Assembly (NCBI GenBank): GCA_963930655.1
Contig: OZ005608.1
Span: 10,850,001-10,914,000 of the forward strand
Length of the DNA stretch: 64,000 nucleotides
Direction of reading: 5' to 3'
DNA from: Myrica gale
Taxonomy: Eukaryota; Streptophyta; Magnoliopsida; Fagales; Myricaceae
Below, one piece after another: positions 10,985 to 22,479 of the stretch; within the stretch, counting starts at the first letter, position 1, and each line of letters opens with the position of its first letter. The notes beneath the pieces were generated by a model. It was not told the origin of the DNA. It worked only from the letters and a program-made list of their open reading frames with translations, and did not search any database. The position numbers and the translations under genes are program-made.

Positions 10985-11560
10985 TAAATGCAACGATCGA
11001 TCGGGGTCCAATCAACCACGGTTGATTGTTAATGGTAATGATCGGATGGTGAAACCGAAGGGATCGATCGGGTGAATCCACAATCGGTCGGACCTTGATT
11101 TGAAACGACTAATCGCCCATTTGTGGAAGATCGAACGGTAAACCATGACAATCGATCAATTATGTATTGATGATTGATTGATACATTTAACCAATTGAAC
11201 ACTATGACGAACACTATCGATCACTTGAGTTGGACGATCGAACGTTCTATTAAGAACTGATCAGATGGTTATGTTAGCAATGGAACGATTGATCGGTGCC
11301 ACATGATGATTGATTGTGTGAGTTGGATGATCAACTGGCTTTTTTCTACTGATCGGTCGCTTATAATAACGATGGATTGATTTTTTCTTAGTGATCGATG
11401 CTTGTACGAGGCGATCTATTGGTGATGTTACCGATCTATCGTTATTTTAGACGGTTTAATATTGTCAATCGGAAGACAGAATTCCGATTAGTCGTTATTA
11501 CTATAACTGTTAGATCACTGAAATTTTCGATCGAACGGTATTAGCATAATCAGTTTTTTG
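10985..11560. repeat. CACTA subterminal array (CGATCGATCG type), left
   Basis: At least fifteen variants of an 8-10 base motif around CGATCGATCGG or TGATTGATCG occur in both orientations, with irregular 20-40 base spacing. In characterised CACTA elements such arrays bind the TnpA-like protein. Confidence 0.75.
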
Positions 11561-11714
11561 AAAAAAATAATTAACTTACAATGTAAGCTCGTGTGCACCG
11601 GAACAAGCGTGAACCAACAGCATGGTTCACAGTCAACTTTGATCTATTTATCTTATTTTGCTTGCTTCGTTTTTGCGATATTTAAGTAATTATCCATAAT
11701 AAAGAATGTAATAT

Positions 11715-12420
11715 TTACGAAACATGTTTTTGTAATTCATGTACCAGAAATGCTTCGCTGGTGAACAGATCACAGAGCTCCATCCATTGTTCTTCCATGG
11801 TATCAAGGTGGGGCTTCAGCAACAATGTCTCTTTACTCGGAAACTTCTTGCAATACACATGCATCCGGTTGCAGTACGTTCGAATTGTAGTCATCATAGT
11901 CTCCACCACCACCCTCACGTCCTCTCGATGAGTGTAATGAAGGTCGAAGCGGTCTTGCATAAGTACCAAGCATACAATAATACAATGATAAACAAAATGC
12001 TTAACCAAGATTCCAACATTTTAATCTTGGTCGATAGGGTGGCAGTAGTGGCAGTCTATCCTCCACACTCCCTCCAGGATATGCATCGATAATTTCCAAG
12101 ACCTAGACCTAAGACTCCTCTCCAAACCGACCTGTGTGTCCTACCTTGCCCGCGCTTAGAAGCTGCAGATGTCGCTACATAAAATAAATTAGCAAAGTTA
12201 GTCGGTTGTTTAACTTAAAACAATAACATAAAACTAATAATAATATCTTAAATGCACAACTACTTCGACAAGCCTGCATGTCTTGACTAATGGAGGCATG
12301 TGGGCTCAAAAATGGAGCGATTGGACTAGGACTCAGGCTCGGAGTCACAGTCAGCAGAGTAGTGGAGTCAAGCTGCTGTCTAGAAGTAACAGAAGGAAAT
12401 TCCCGTCCACGCTTCATTTC
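11715..12420 (-). pseudogene. CACTA Transposase_24 (TnpA-like), exon fragments
   Basis: Minus-strand exon 12008-11715 contains FDLHYTHREDVRVVVETM, CNRMHVYCKKFPSKETLL and MEEQWMELCDLFTSEAFLVH, the conserved middle of the plant Transposase_24 (Ptta/En/Spm) domain. An upstream exon (about 12420-12250) has a Ser/Pro-rich N terminus starting MKRGREFPSVTSRQQLDS. The C-terminal exons are gone. The same protein block recurs in opposite orientation at 56083-56270, so both belong to one family. Confidence 0.8.
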
Positions 12421-12544
12421 ACTATGCGAGTTGTCACATAACAAAAATACATGATAATGTTACGATAAAAGAGACAATAACAGTAAAAACACTTCAACAA
12501 AATCTACAGGAACTAAGAAAATATACTGGAAAGAAATTATTAAT

Positions 12545-14083
12545 CAGAAGCCGATTTTTGCACGTTATCGCCTGATGCGCCATCCTCAATAGAATCGCTA
12601 TCACTTTGAAATGAATCTTCGTTCACCACTTTCTTCGCTATTTTCTTCAATTTCCGCTTCATCCCCCTCCTATACATCTTTTCTTCCGCCGATCAATTGA
12701 TTTAGAAGATTCAATAACATTTGACACAACGTCATCCCTCCGTAGTAGATTAAGGTAAACCTGTCGAAAGTCTATAAACAAGTCAATGGGATCGTGCTCC
12801 TGATATGCTAGATCCGCATCGGGAATGTCATATGCATTTCTATAAGACAACTTTTGCATGACTCGCCACGTTGGTCCATGCATATTATCTATTAGATAAA
12901 ACACTTGAATACCACAATCTGGAAGTGTGTATGCTCTTAAAGTTCTCGTCGGTACGAATTCCACAGTTATCCCCGACGTCCCACCAATCACGCTTAAATA
13001 AAACACATTGTATTTCCCCACAATTATTGCATGGCATAAATGTCTACAAGTCTCTCGTAAAATTCTATTAGATTTCCCTCATGTGATCTCGGTACTACAA
13101 TATCACTGTTCTGAGGTCTTCGTCATTCTTCCGGTTGTACTGTTTGATATATACATATGTTCACAACACGCAGAATAATGCATCACTCATGTACCAAGCC
13201 TACACTCCAATGAATACAATTCATCGATCAATGTACAAAGATTTTAAGAACGCAATGTTTGAACCTACAACAAATATTAGAATGTAATTAAAAACATAAA
13301 TACGATATAAATTAGATATCTTTCTCAATAACGCTTAGTCGCCCTAAGAACCAATCCTGAAATTGTTCCTCATGTATACAAGAAATGTCCCGAACTCCTT
13401 GTGTGCGTAGCTCGTCCAAGTGTTCATTGTAACGCTAAAGCTAATCAGCGAATATGTATTATAGTCAAAATTGAAATTTAATTACCCTACTTACTCTGAG
13501 TAGTTGCTGATGCCTTTGCAATTGTTCAGCACATACCACCGAGCTTTCTTAAAATTTGTTCAGTCTATGTCATGACATTTTGCAGCCCCTATCACTCTAA
13601 TTCTTTGAGTGAACACATCCAATGACCTTTCTGGTACCTCCATCTCGCCGTCAAAATCGTAGTTTCGATCTCTGCGATTAAACACTGTTTCGACCCCTTG
13701 GAGGTACTAGGAACAAAATTTCAAAAAACTCGTTCTCAACATATGCTTAGGCAATCGACCCTTCGGGACATGACAAATTTTTCACAGACAATTTCGAGAC
13801 ACCCATTAACTGGACAACTGGATACATCCATCTGTACTGCACTGGTTCAACAAGCATTGCTAAGTTCGGTAAGTGGACTGCCAAATGCATCATTGACCCG
13901 ACTGTCATGAACCAAGTGCAAGTCTTTTTTAACCCTCATTTCAGCTAAATCTCTACGTGCACCCACGTTGGGGGCAGACGTCATCAACGATAGTTGTATG
14001 ACGTCATACACCAATGCTGGAGTATACCCAGAAGACAAAAAGTAGATGATATCAAACTTTCTCCAAGACTGGATAGGACGCAA
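12545..14083 (-). pseudogene. CACTA TNP2 transposase, C-terminal half (DUF4218 + DUF4216), frameshifted
   Basis: From right to left on the minus strand: RKELHL-like text (MRVKKDLHLVHD, about 13920); DUF4218 pieces HLPNLAMLVEPVQYRWMYP and SCPEGSIA (13870-13740, several frameshifts); VETVFNRRDRNYDFDGEME and KKARWYVLNNCKGI (13700-13490); RYNEHLDELRTQGVRDISC with QDWFLGRL (13440-13320); DUF4216 text QVFYLIDNMHGPTWRVMQKL with RNAYDIPDADL (12940-12780); and an acidic tail ending near 12545. The catalytic N-terminal domain is absent, so this copy cannot transpose itself. Confidence 0.82.
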
Positions 14084-14494
14084 GTAATGAACTCGTTCAA
14101 CCCCGAGTACACAATCTCAAACTGTCCATATTTTAGAAAATTCAAGGGTTATTATGCAACAAATACTTAAATCAAATAAATCACCAAATAACCAACCAAA
14201 TCATTCCTAAATCATACTGTAGGTCGACTAACACACCTGTTGGACGAAATCCACAACAAAATGCACCAAATACCCCACCAAAATCTCACAAATTTCTCAA
14301 TATTCACCTGGTTAAAAAACCAATGAAGTTGAGCTTGGGCTTACTCTCAAACGATTCTAAACACTATCCCGAACAAAAAGACGGTGTTTGGGCTAAGGTT
14401 TGAAGGAAATAACTCCTAGAGTTTGGGTGTCGTCTCCTCCTTACCGTAGATGTGCTTTTGCTCTTCACCCACAGCTTTAAAGCATTATAGTTCT

Positions 14495-14895
14495 TAAAGC
14501 TCGATAAATCCCGATCGATCGGTATCGCTGCCGATCAATCGCCATGTAAGTTTTAAAATTCCCGCTACGTTTTTTTGGCTGATTGATCGTAACAAAATAA
14601 GCGATAGATTGGAAAGTACATTTAAAACGACGTCGTCCTTAGCGATTGATTGGTACATAAAACTGATCGATTGTTTCAAAACACCAAAACGACGACGGAT
14701 TAAAGCGATCGATCGGATCAAAATTTTTGGTGATCAAATTCGGCGCGATTGATCGGTTATCAAACAACAAAACAATGATGTCTTGACCGGTCGATAGGGT
14801 TGTTTACGCGTTCAATCAGTTTGATAGGTCTTAATGACACCATGTTATACTGATGGATCAGTCATGTGCCGATCGATTAGTGCTCTTAATATTAA
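14495..14895. repeat. CACTA subterminal array (CGATCGATCG type), inner copy
   Basis: Dense CGATCGATCGG/CGATTGATCG variants plus the phrase AAAACGACG repeated several times. This array is the first part of a block duplicated at 15440-15920. Confidence 0.7.
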
Positions 14896-15110
14896 AAAAA
14901 ATTGATTTTTTAACCGAAAAATAACTTCATTATGAAATATTTTTTTACTGAGGATGTTATCTTAATACATGTCTCATACTAATAACTTATAATCATGTGA
15001 TAAATAAAGATTATATCACTAGTTTATACCACTTATATATAAACTTACTCATACACTTCGTTTCTATTATGCAACATGTACAACACAAACACGCTTTCCT
15101 AAAGATTAAT
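14505..15110. repeat. segmental direct repeat, copy 1
   Basis: The subterminal array and its flank are repeated at about 15440-15920. The clearest match is ATACATGTCTCATACTAATA followed by ACTTATAA, then AAATAAAGATTATATCACTA with GTTTATA, and an AACATGTACAAC block, at 14970-15100 versus 15775-15910. Copy 1 has an AT-rich stretch of about 330 bases after it. Confidence 0.8.
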
Positions 15111-15439
15111 GATGTGTATTTGATATGTTTTTATGTAATCTAAATATATCCTAACATACTTTGTTTATGTATAATTTGTGCGTGCAAACATTTAAACACT
15201 TAATGTTCAATCATGAATTCACAACCACTCATTACGTATATATACTTAGATTACAACTCCATTATTAATTATCTGTACTGGATTGTTTATGTATATATGT
15301 ACATAAATATTTTATTAAATTCTTAAATTGTTTGTTTATTTGATTGATAGTTTTTTTTATTAAATTCATTTATTGTGTACATTAATTGCTTATTTGATCA
15401 ACCGTTATTTATTTTATTTATACTTATATATATATATAT

Positions 15440-15920
15440 ATATGTCGATCGATTAGTCAAAACAACCGATCGATTGGCATGTGCATTAAAAATGGCATCA
15501 TGCTAACCGATCGATCGTATCATATAACCAAAACGACGATGCATTAACACGATCGATTGGTTTGCAATTACTTACCGGTCGATCGGTTAGAATCACAAAG
15601 CAAAACGACGGACTTTTGGCCGATAGATCAACATTTTTAGACGTTTGAATGGTTGGATAGATCTAAACGACACTATGTTGAACAAATCGGTCGATTATCT
15701 TAATTATTAAAAAAAATTAAACTGAAAAAAATTACTTAATTATTAATTATTTTATTTATTTATGATGTCATCTTAATACATGTCTCATACTAATAACTTA
15801 TAAGCGTGTGTTAAATAAAGATTATATCACTAGTTTATATCATGTATATATAAACTAACCCTTACCTTATGTTTTTATCATATAACATGTACAACCTAAA
15901 CATGCTTTCCATAATCAATC
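15440..15920. repeat. segmental direct repeat, copy 2
   Basis: Second copy of the block at 14505-15110, again beginning with CGATCGATTGG-type motifs and ending with the CATGTACAAC block. A (TA)n run precedes it at 15427-15442. The copies differ by substitutions and small indels, so the duplication is not recent. Confidence 0.8.
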
Positions 15921-16081
15921 GTTATTTCGGTCAATTTACATATCTAAATGTCGGAAAAAAATAGAAAATAAAATGAACTTATAAACTATAATCAAAATCA
16001 GTAGATATCTAAAATATAAATATATATATCCCAAATATGTAAATAAAAACTCAAAATTCATAGTAAATACTATAAATCTTT

Positions 16082-16284
16082 GGGATAAATGCAAAATTAG
16101 TCCCTGTGCTATACGCAAAAATCGTTTTAGTCCCTGTGATATGAAATGCATCGATTTAGTCACTGTGATTCTATTTTCGTTTGTTATTGGTCCTCCATCA
16201 GGGACTGATTTTATCACTTTCTGAAATCACAGAGACTAAATCGATTTTTGCGTATAGCACAGGGACCAATTTTGCATTTATCCC
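16082..16284. mobile_element. Mutator-type MITE, 203 bp, with perfect 9-bp TSD
   Basis: The element begins GGGATAAATGCAAAATTAGT and ends with its near-exact inverse (ACTGATTTTGC-type sequence, then GCATTTATCCC). The terminal inverted repeats run for some 60-70 bases, leaving almost no unique centre. TAAATCTTT flanks it on both sides (16073-16081 and 16285-16293); a 9-bp TSD is the Mutator hallmark. A transcript would fold into a long hairpin, so it is a candidate small-RNA source. It contains no gene. Confidence 0.95.
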
Positions 16285-16623
16285 TAAATCTTTAAGATCA
16301 TCATTGAAAGATATCACATCTGCAGGAACGAGCCTGGGAATCTTGTGTGGATCTGCCTCTATCTTGAACTCATCGAGGGTCTTCCGGACATCCTCCATGT
16401 GAGTCCTGACTTCCTCCATGTGAGCAACAATGACCTTGTTACGCAGCATCGCAATACTGTACTCCCCGTCAAAGTCTTTCCAGAGCGATTGAGACTCTAT
16501 TTGTAGCGACTGAATCTTTCTCTCTGATTTCTCCACATGCTTCTTAAGTGGCTTTAAGGCGTTCTTGACATTAGCGCAGACACCGGTGTCGAGGTCCCGA
16601 GAGAGCTACACCACCCAAGGAGG
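16198..16623 (-). pseudogene. unknown coiled-coil-like protein fragment, C terminus altered by the MITE
   Basis: The minus-strand frame reads (from about 16623) GVCANVKNALKPLKKHVEK, then SERKIQSLQIESQSLWKDF, MLRNKVIVAHMEEVRTHMED and VRKTLDEFKIEADPHKIPR, ending SFNDDLKDL. Heptad-like spacing of Leu/Ile/Val and many charged residues suggest a coiled coil. Before the MITE arrived, a TAG followed the GATTTA codons at the 16073-16081 target. After insertion the frame reads into the MITE (GINAKLVPVLYAKI...) to a stop at 16198. I recognise no family. Lying between CACTA arrays, it may be CACTA-associated or a captured gene piece. Confidence 0.4.
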
Positions 16624-16980
16624 AGGCGCTGCAGGAGCTCGGGCCGCTCGTAGCTCAAAAAATGGCATTGAAATCTGGCGAGAATGAGATCTACACATCT
16701 CACATTGTCAGCTGCAGCTCATTTCCATCCCCAGTAGCGACAATGGCAAATTAGAAATCCCATACCAGGCCGTCCACATAGAAATCGACCGTCCAAGAAA
16801 GCTGATGCAAGAATCCTTGGTACTTGAAAAGCTATAACAAGATGTGATCCTCTTACATAAGGTCATCAAAATCAGTATGCGTGGCCACCGGCCACATCCT
16901 CAGGAACTCCATTTGCGTTTCCATTGTTAGCTCTGGTTCCTGCTGCTTCTAGGCAATGATTCCGCCCCAGTCCTCGAGCT
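16624..16980. other. no gene seen; possible decayed extension of the upstream fragment
   Basis: Less AT-rich than its surroundings and with short open stretches on the minus strand broken by stops. It may be 5' exon material of the fragment at 16198-16623, but no motif is recognisable. Confidence 0.3.
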
Positions 16981-16984
16981 AGTG

Positions 16985-18380
16985 CATGAAAGCTTAACTC
17001 CAGACATTTTGATCGATTGGCACCTATATCAAAATTGTGTGTTTATTAAGCCATTGATCGATTGGTCAACAATTCCGATCGATCATGAGTGCAAAAAAAT
17101 GCATAGTATTATAGAAGTGATCGATCAACCACAAGACGATCGATTAGTTGTTATTGTAAACTCACAGTTTCAATTAATGTTTAACGATTGATCATTGCAA
17201 AATCAAAATGCACTTAATCGATTGTCGATCGGTCATTTGTAATAATTGAAATGCATAGTTTCGAACAACAGATCGATTAGTACATGTACGATCAATCTGT
17301 CTAAAAAATAACCAAACGATCGATCGACCATATAAGCCGATCGATCGTAGAGAAAATAGAATGCGCCGCTTAACAACTGATCGATCGACTTTCTTAACTA
17401 ACTATCTATCGATTGATCGCTTATCTCATTGGCTACATACTGATTGATCGGCACGAAATAGTTCAGCTCGGGGATGATGGAAAAAAACATAAAACCTATA
17501 TAACCCTAAACTAGGCCCTAAATGACCCCAAATTGATCCCTAAACTCGTAAAACATACATTAACATTAAAATAAATATATTTTACTGAGCTAAATGCATT
17601 ATATAGCAAATTTAAAAACTAAACAAATAATTAATTTAAACTGCTTAAAATACAAAATAACTACGTACCTTTGATGTAGATGACAATAGGGGAAGTTTCC
17701 ACGCATTTTGGAGCTCAATAGAAGATGAAATGACTGGTTGAAGGTTGAGATCATTTTTGAGATTGAAGGAGAGGTCACGGGGAAAAAATGACCTTCGACA
17801 GTTTTCATGTCATCCATCTCTCCGATCTATCGACTATTCCACTGTTCGATCACCTTCTTTTTAACACGTGGCAAGCTACCATTCGTTGAATTACCGATCA
17901 ATTAGTGTTTAAATCCAATCGAACAACGATTCAATAAGTGACGGTTACGATCCCGATGGATCGTCCTTTTGAGACGATCGATCACCTGCATGGTAACATG
18001 CGACACACTTTCAATCGTTGAACTACCGAATGATTAGTAGTCCATACCGACTGATCGATAGCTCAAAATACCGTTGGTTATGCTTCTGATCGATAGGTAA
18101 AAAGGACAGATCGATCACCTTATTTGGACACGTGCCATCTTTCCATTCATTGCATGTTAAATGATGATGCAAGGCTTACCTACTGTGCTGGGAGTGTGCC
18201 ACGTGTCCATTCGTGTCTGATCGATCGGAAGTATTTATCGATCGATCAGCGTGTCTCAACTCTATCGTATCTATCGATCGACATTATGGATGATTGATCG
18301 CTAAGGGTGACGACGTAGTTTCGTTACTAAAGCGCTACACAGTCCGTGACGAAGTATTTCGTCACAAAAAGTGCTATTGG
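16985..18380. mobile_element. further CACTA family I subterminal DNA (two arrays)
   Basis: Two more clusters of CGATCGATCG/CGATTGATCG motifs (about 16990-17460 and 17820-18330) flank an AT-rich centre without recognisable coding. The right edge carries GTGACGAAGTATTTCGTCAC, the same GTGACG...CGTCAC inverted phrase seen at the family end at 57960-58000. This may be a non-autonomous member or the displaced 5' part of the element at 10885-14900. I see no intact CACTA terminus. Confidence 0.6.
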
Positions 18381-18493
18381 TCTTCTCTAGAATGATTGAT
18401 TGTCTTGGATCAATGGATCAGTACTAAAAAAAAATTCACGTTTGTTGATGTATCATTACCTAAGCCTAGTTCATCCAATGCTTCTTATTCAGC

Positions 18494-19190
18494 TTGAGCC
18501 GATGTAACAATATGGCTGCATATTGGATCTTAAACTCCATATCCAAAGAACTTGCCGATAGTGTCTTATACTTTGACACTGCTGCTGGCATTTGGAAGGA
18601 CCTTCGGGAGAGGTTTACTCAAACCAACGGACCTCGTATCTTCCAAATTCAAAAGGTCGTTTCATATCTAGCACAAAACCAGTTCAATATAAGTTCGTAT
18701 TTTACAAAACTAAAAGGACTGAGGGAGGAGTTATCCAATTATCAACCAAATCCGATCTGTTCATGTGGAGCTATGAAGGAGCTCACAGACTCTCACGATC
18801 GACAATGCGTTATGCAATTCTTTATGGGATTGAAAGCACGTACTCTTACATTCGAGGCTAGATTATGTTGATAGAGCATTTTCCTTCCATTAACAAAGTT
18901 TTGTCTCTTATTGTACAAGAGGAGAGGAAAGGAAACGAGATGTTTTCTCTGCCAATTCAAGCAATCTGGAAAATACTGTTGCAGCATAATACTTTGGTTA
19001 TCCCCAATTCCATACATGAACCACCTATTTTGCCAAGTGAATTCGATTCTTCATCATTGCTAGTTGCTTCAGATTCTTCATCCATTCCACATCCATGTTC
19101 AAATATTCAATCTACTTCACCACCTCTGCAGCCTATTCGAAGATCTTCAAGAATTAGGAATCTACCAGCTTACTTAAATAGTTATCATTT
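18494..19190 (+). pseudogene. copia deletion derivative: gag joined to the pol linker
   Basis: 18494-18871 encodes a UBN2-type gag piece: WILNSISKELADSVLYFDTA, IWKDLRERFTQTNGPRIFQI, SYFTKLKGLREELSNYQPNP and MQFFMGLKA. After a frame change, LPSINKVLSLIVQEER-type text follows (about 18880-18930). The sequence then jumps to PLQPIRRSSRIRNLPAYLNS (about 19120-19190), which in complete copia elements lies between integrase and RT. Zinc knuckle, protease and integrase are missing. This is a large internal deletion in a dead element. Confidence 0.75.
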
Positions 19191-19216
19191 AATTTTATTA
19201 TTTCATGTATTTTGAT

Positions 19217-20158
19217 TTTATTTGAACTTACTATTTTAAAATGGCTTATTTAATTGCATTTAAAATTCATTGGGCTTAGGGTTGTTAAACATGGACTTGG
19301 GCTTATGGAATAAGTTTGGGCTGAAGCCCATTACTGCATGGGAGCCCAAAAGTCCCCCCATGCCCACCCAACCACCCTTTGCCAACCATTTATTGTGGAG
19401 ATTTCCAAAATCACACCTTTTTGCCACTTGTCCATTACTGTCTTCTCTAAGTCGAAAAACCCAATTTGATTAATTACTTGTGAAGGTTGTTCGTCTCCTA
19501 ATCATTAAGCCTCCATAATTAAAGCATGCCCCTAGGTGAAGTAGTTGGAAAAGACAAAAACCTAGATCTAGTATAAAACCTCATGAGTCAAGAGAGAGAA
19601 AAGGGCGAGAAGAGAGAAGAGAAGAAAGAAAAGAGAAAGGAGAGGAGAGAAAAAGAGTGGTTAGGCCAAGAGAGAAAAGCAGGAAGAAAAAGAGAAAGAA
19701 GAAGAAAAGGAAGAGGAAGAGAAGAACTTGCTAACAAGTGGAGGCAAGGGTTAGTTTTGTGTATCATTGGTTGGGAAAAATATGGCATTTAGCTTGCTTT
19801 GGTTGCTGTCAAATGTGAACCCTTGTTACACATGTTAGTTTCAATGAAAAATATGATAGATTAAGTTTTTATCATGAGAGAAAGTGTAGATGATAGTTGC
19901 ATGTGAAGATCTTTCATTTTTCTTGAAGTTTCATGCATATTTCGTGATGTTAAGAGCCACGGTCAGTGACTTAAAGATTAGTTTTTGAAGACTAATAGGC
20001 CACAGGTTGGCCTTGGTCTTTGATATACTTGTTGCATGTAAGTATACTTGCTTCTATGATGATTTTTACATGCATTAATTGTGAAATGTTGTAATGAAAG
20101 GCTCTTGATTATAGCCGAATGGTATGGAAAGGATTTGTGGTCGAAATGACAGAACAAT
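19217..20158 (+). other. probable LTR-like non-coding region with TATA box and purine-rich leader
   Basis: No gene is visible. TATAAAA at 19572-19578 is followed by a long GAGA/AAGA-rich leader (19583-19720) that gives spurious low-complexity ORFs on both strands. This arrangement resembles the LTR at 29158-31900. It could be the 3' LTR of the copia derivative to its left, but no matching 5' LTR is present. Confidence 0.35.
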
Positions 20159-20179
20159 GAGGCTCATCTCAAAGAGACT

Positions 20180-20700
20180 CACTAGTAGAACCAAAAATGA
20201 TATCATCAACATATATTTGAACGATTAACAATTCATTGTCCTTTTCCTTAGTAAAGAGAGTCATATCAATAACACCACGTGAAAATCCATTATCAATAAG
20301 GAAGGAACTTAAGTGTTCATACCATGTTCGTGGTGCTTGCTTCAAGTCATATAGTGCTTTGTGAGTTTGAGCACATGTTGTAGTAGCTTTTCATCTTTAA
20401 ATCCAAGAGGTGGTTCTACATACATTTCTTCAAAAAAGGTAACCATTAAAAAATGCACATTTCACATCCACTTGAAATAATTTTAAATCTTTAAAACATA
20501 CAAAGCCAAGCAACATGCGAATAGTCTCTAATCTAGCAACATGAGTGAAGGTCTCATAAAAATAATTTCCCTCTTCTTGATTATGACCTTGGGCTACCAA
20601 CCTTGCCTTGTTCCTTACCAAAACCCCATATTCATCTATTTTATTTCGAAAAACCCATTTAGTACCAATCACTAGATGATCCTTGGGTATAGGAATTAGA
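20180..20700 (-). pseudogene. SIRE-like reverse transcriptase, partial
   Basis: 20672-20430 reads MIGTKWVFRNKIDEYGVLVR, then NKARLVAQGHNQEEGNYF, LETIRMLLGF and FQVDVKCAFFNGYL, the standard copia RT N-terminal blocks (QVDVKxAFLNG). The frame then breaks. EEMYVEPPLGFKDEK and the catalytic VQIYVDDIIFGSTS follow at about 20425-20180 in decayed form. The sequence is lost at about 20160. Confidence 0.85.
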
Positions 20701-20860
20701 TGTCATACCTGGTTTTTCTCAAATTATTTTAGTTCATCCTCCATAACATGGATCTAACTTTCATAATCTTTAGCCTAAAAAATATTCTTTGGCTCAATTT
20801 GAGAAAGTAAGGTAAAATTACAAGCTTGGTTTTAAGAAAAACGAGTTCTTACACATTTCT

Positions 20861-22009
20861 CTACATTACCAATGACTTGATCAATAGAATGATTCTTGAC
20901 GAACTTCCAAGCCTTTGATAGGTCATTGTGGCTTTGAGGTGTCTCTTCTTCAAGTTCTTGTACATCTTTGTCTTGTGGATGAGAAACTTCCTTTTTTCAC
21001 TTGATGTTGGTTTCTCAATTTCTTTTTCAAGATCTGCACCATCATCTTCATCTCTTCTAACAAAGGCGTTAGATTCATCAAATATAACCTGTATATATTC
21101 TTCAATAGCTAGGGTAATCTTATTAAACAAGTGATAATCTTCACTGAAAATGGAATAACTAAGAAATATACATTCATCAGCTTTCGGATCAAACTTACCC
21201 AGGTTGTCCTTCTTGTTGCTGAGAACAAAACATTTATAACCAAACACATGAAAATAGTCAATGTTAGGTTTTCAATTTTTCCATAGCTCATATGGAGTTT
21301 TCTTAAGAATAGATCTTATCATACATCGGTTCAAAACATAGCAGCTAATGTTAATAACTTTAGCCTAAAAATAGTCTGGCAAGTTATGTTCACAAAGCAT
21401 TGTCCTCGCCATATCTTCAAGAGTCTTATTCTTCCTCTCAATGACACCATTTTGTGGAGGAATTCTAGGAGCCGAGAAGTTATGGTTTTTACTAAAATCA
21501 CGACAAAATTTTGCAAAAGAGGAATTTTCAAATCCGTTTCCATGGTCACTCCTTATGCTAGTAACAGTAAAAAAAATTGGTTTTGAATCCTATTGCCCAG
21601 TTTTTCAAATGCATTAAAGGCCTCATCCTTATGAGCTAGGAATAGAACTTATGTGAATCTACTATAATCGTAACAACAATAAAGCCATATCATTTGCCAC
21701 CCAAACTTGACGTTCGAGTTGGACAAAATAAGTCCATGTGTAGAAGTTGAAGAGGCCTAAAAGGTGACACAATGTTTTGCGGCTTAAAAGAGGTTCTAGT
21801 TTGTTTGACTTTTTGACAAGCTGCACAAATTTTATCATTTTCAAAATAATGTTAGGCAAACATGAAACAAGTTCTTTTTTGGCTAGTTCTGAAATTAAGT
21901 CCATACTTGCATGAGCTAGTCTTCTATGCCACAACCACCTATCATTGTCACTTGCATAAAGACATTTTACACTTTTAGAAGAAATATTATCTAAGTGAAC
22001 AATATACAC
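20861..22009 (-). pseudogene. SIRE-like integrase, broken
   Basis: 22009-21850 carries the pre-integrase block (WLWHRRLAHASMDLISELAK). The catalytic core lies in 21830-21330 across several frames. The C-terminal region at 21290-20861 has MFGYKCFVLSNKKDNLGKFD and DECIFLSYS, typical of copia integrase ends (FGCKCFILN..., GIFLGYS). An acidic linker follows (DEDDGADLEKEIEKPTSSEK). Confidence 0.82.
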
Positions 22010-22479
22010 ATTTTCTCATATAAGTTCTACAAATAAGACTTTCTTGCTCTCTATATGTTCAACAATATGTATTGATGATTCAAATATGACTAGTTTTCAC
22101 TTATCACATAATTGAAATAATACTCAATGAGTTATGACCAAACCATCAACAAATAGAACGTGTTACATAGTGGAATTAGGAGTCATATTGAAAATTCCAA
22201 TACCAAGTATTCTTTCTTTACCATTTATCACCAAATGTAACCGATCTCTTTTCGTTTGGGTAAGAGATTTGAACTAACTCTTATCCCCAATCATGTGCTT
22301 GGAGCATCTGCTATCAAGAACCCAATATTTCTTGACTTCAACTGTCTTCAAGTACTCCTAAAAAAAGAATCACGTCTCGACTTTTGGTACACAAATCTTT
22401 TTGGGTCCTTTGGTGTTCGAACCAGTTTCTTTCAACTTATCCTTTCGAATAAAAAAATAATGCCAATAGAAAATTTCTT

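Larger units (their letters stand above)
10885..14900 (-). mobile_element. CACTA family I element, internally deleted (CGATCGATCG type)
   Basis: Dense arrays of CGATCGATCGG/CGATTGATCG variants at both ends (about 10985-11560 and 14495-14895) enclose minus-strand exons in CACTA order: TNP2 C-terminal domains (14083-12545), then Transposase_24 (12420-11715). The left edge, rich in GTGACG/GTCACTA motifs from about 10885, matches in reverse complement the right end of the related copy at 57840-58002. The TNP2 catalytic part is missing. Neither terminal CACTA motif is well preserved, so the boundaries are approximate. Confidence 0.75.

Noticed and set aside
19583..19792. Lys/Arg/Glu-rich ORF (and its Leu/Phe/Ser antisense)
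   Set aside because: Low-complexity GAGA/AAGA leader of an LTR-like region; open on both strands for compositional reasons.
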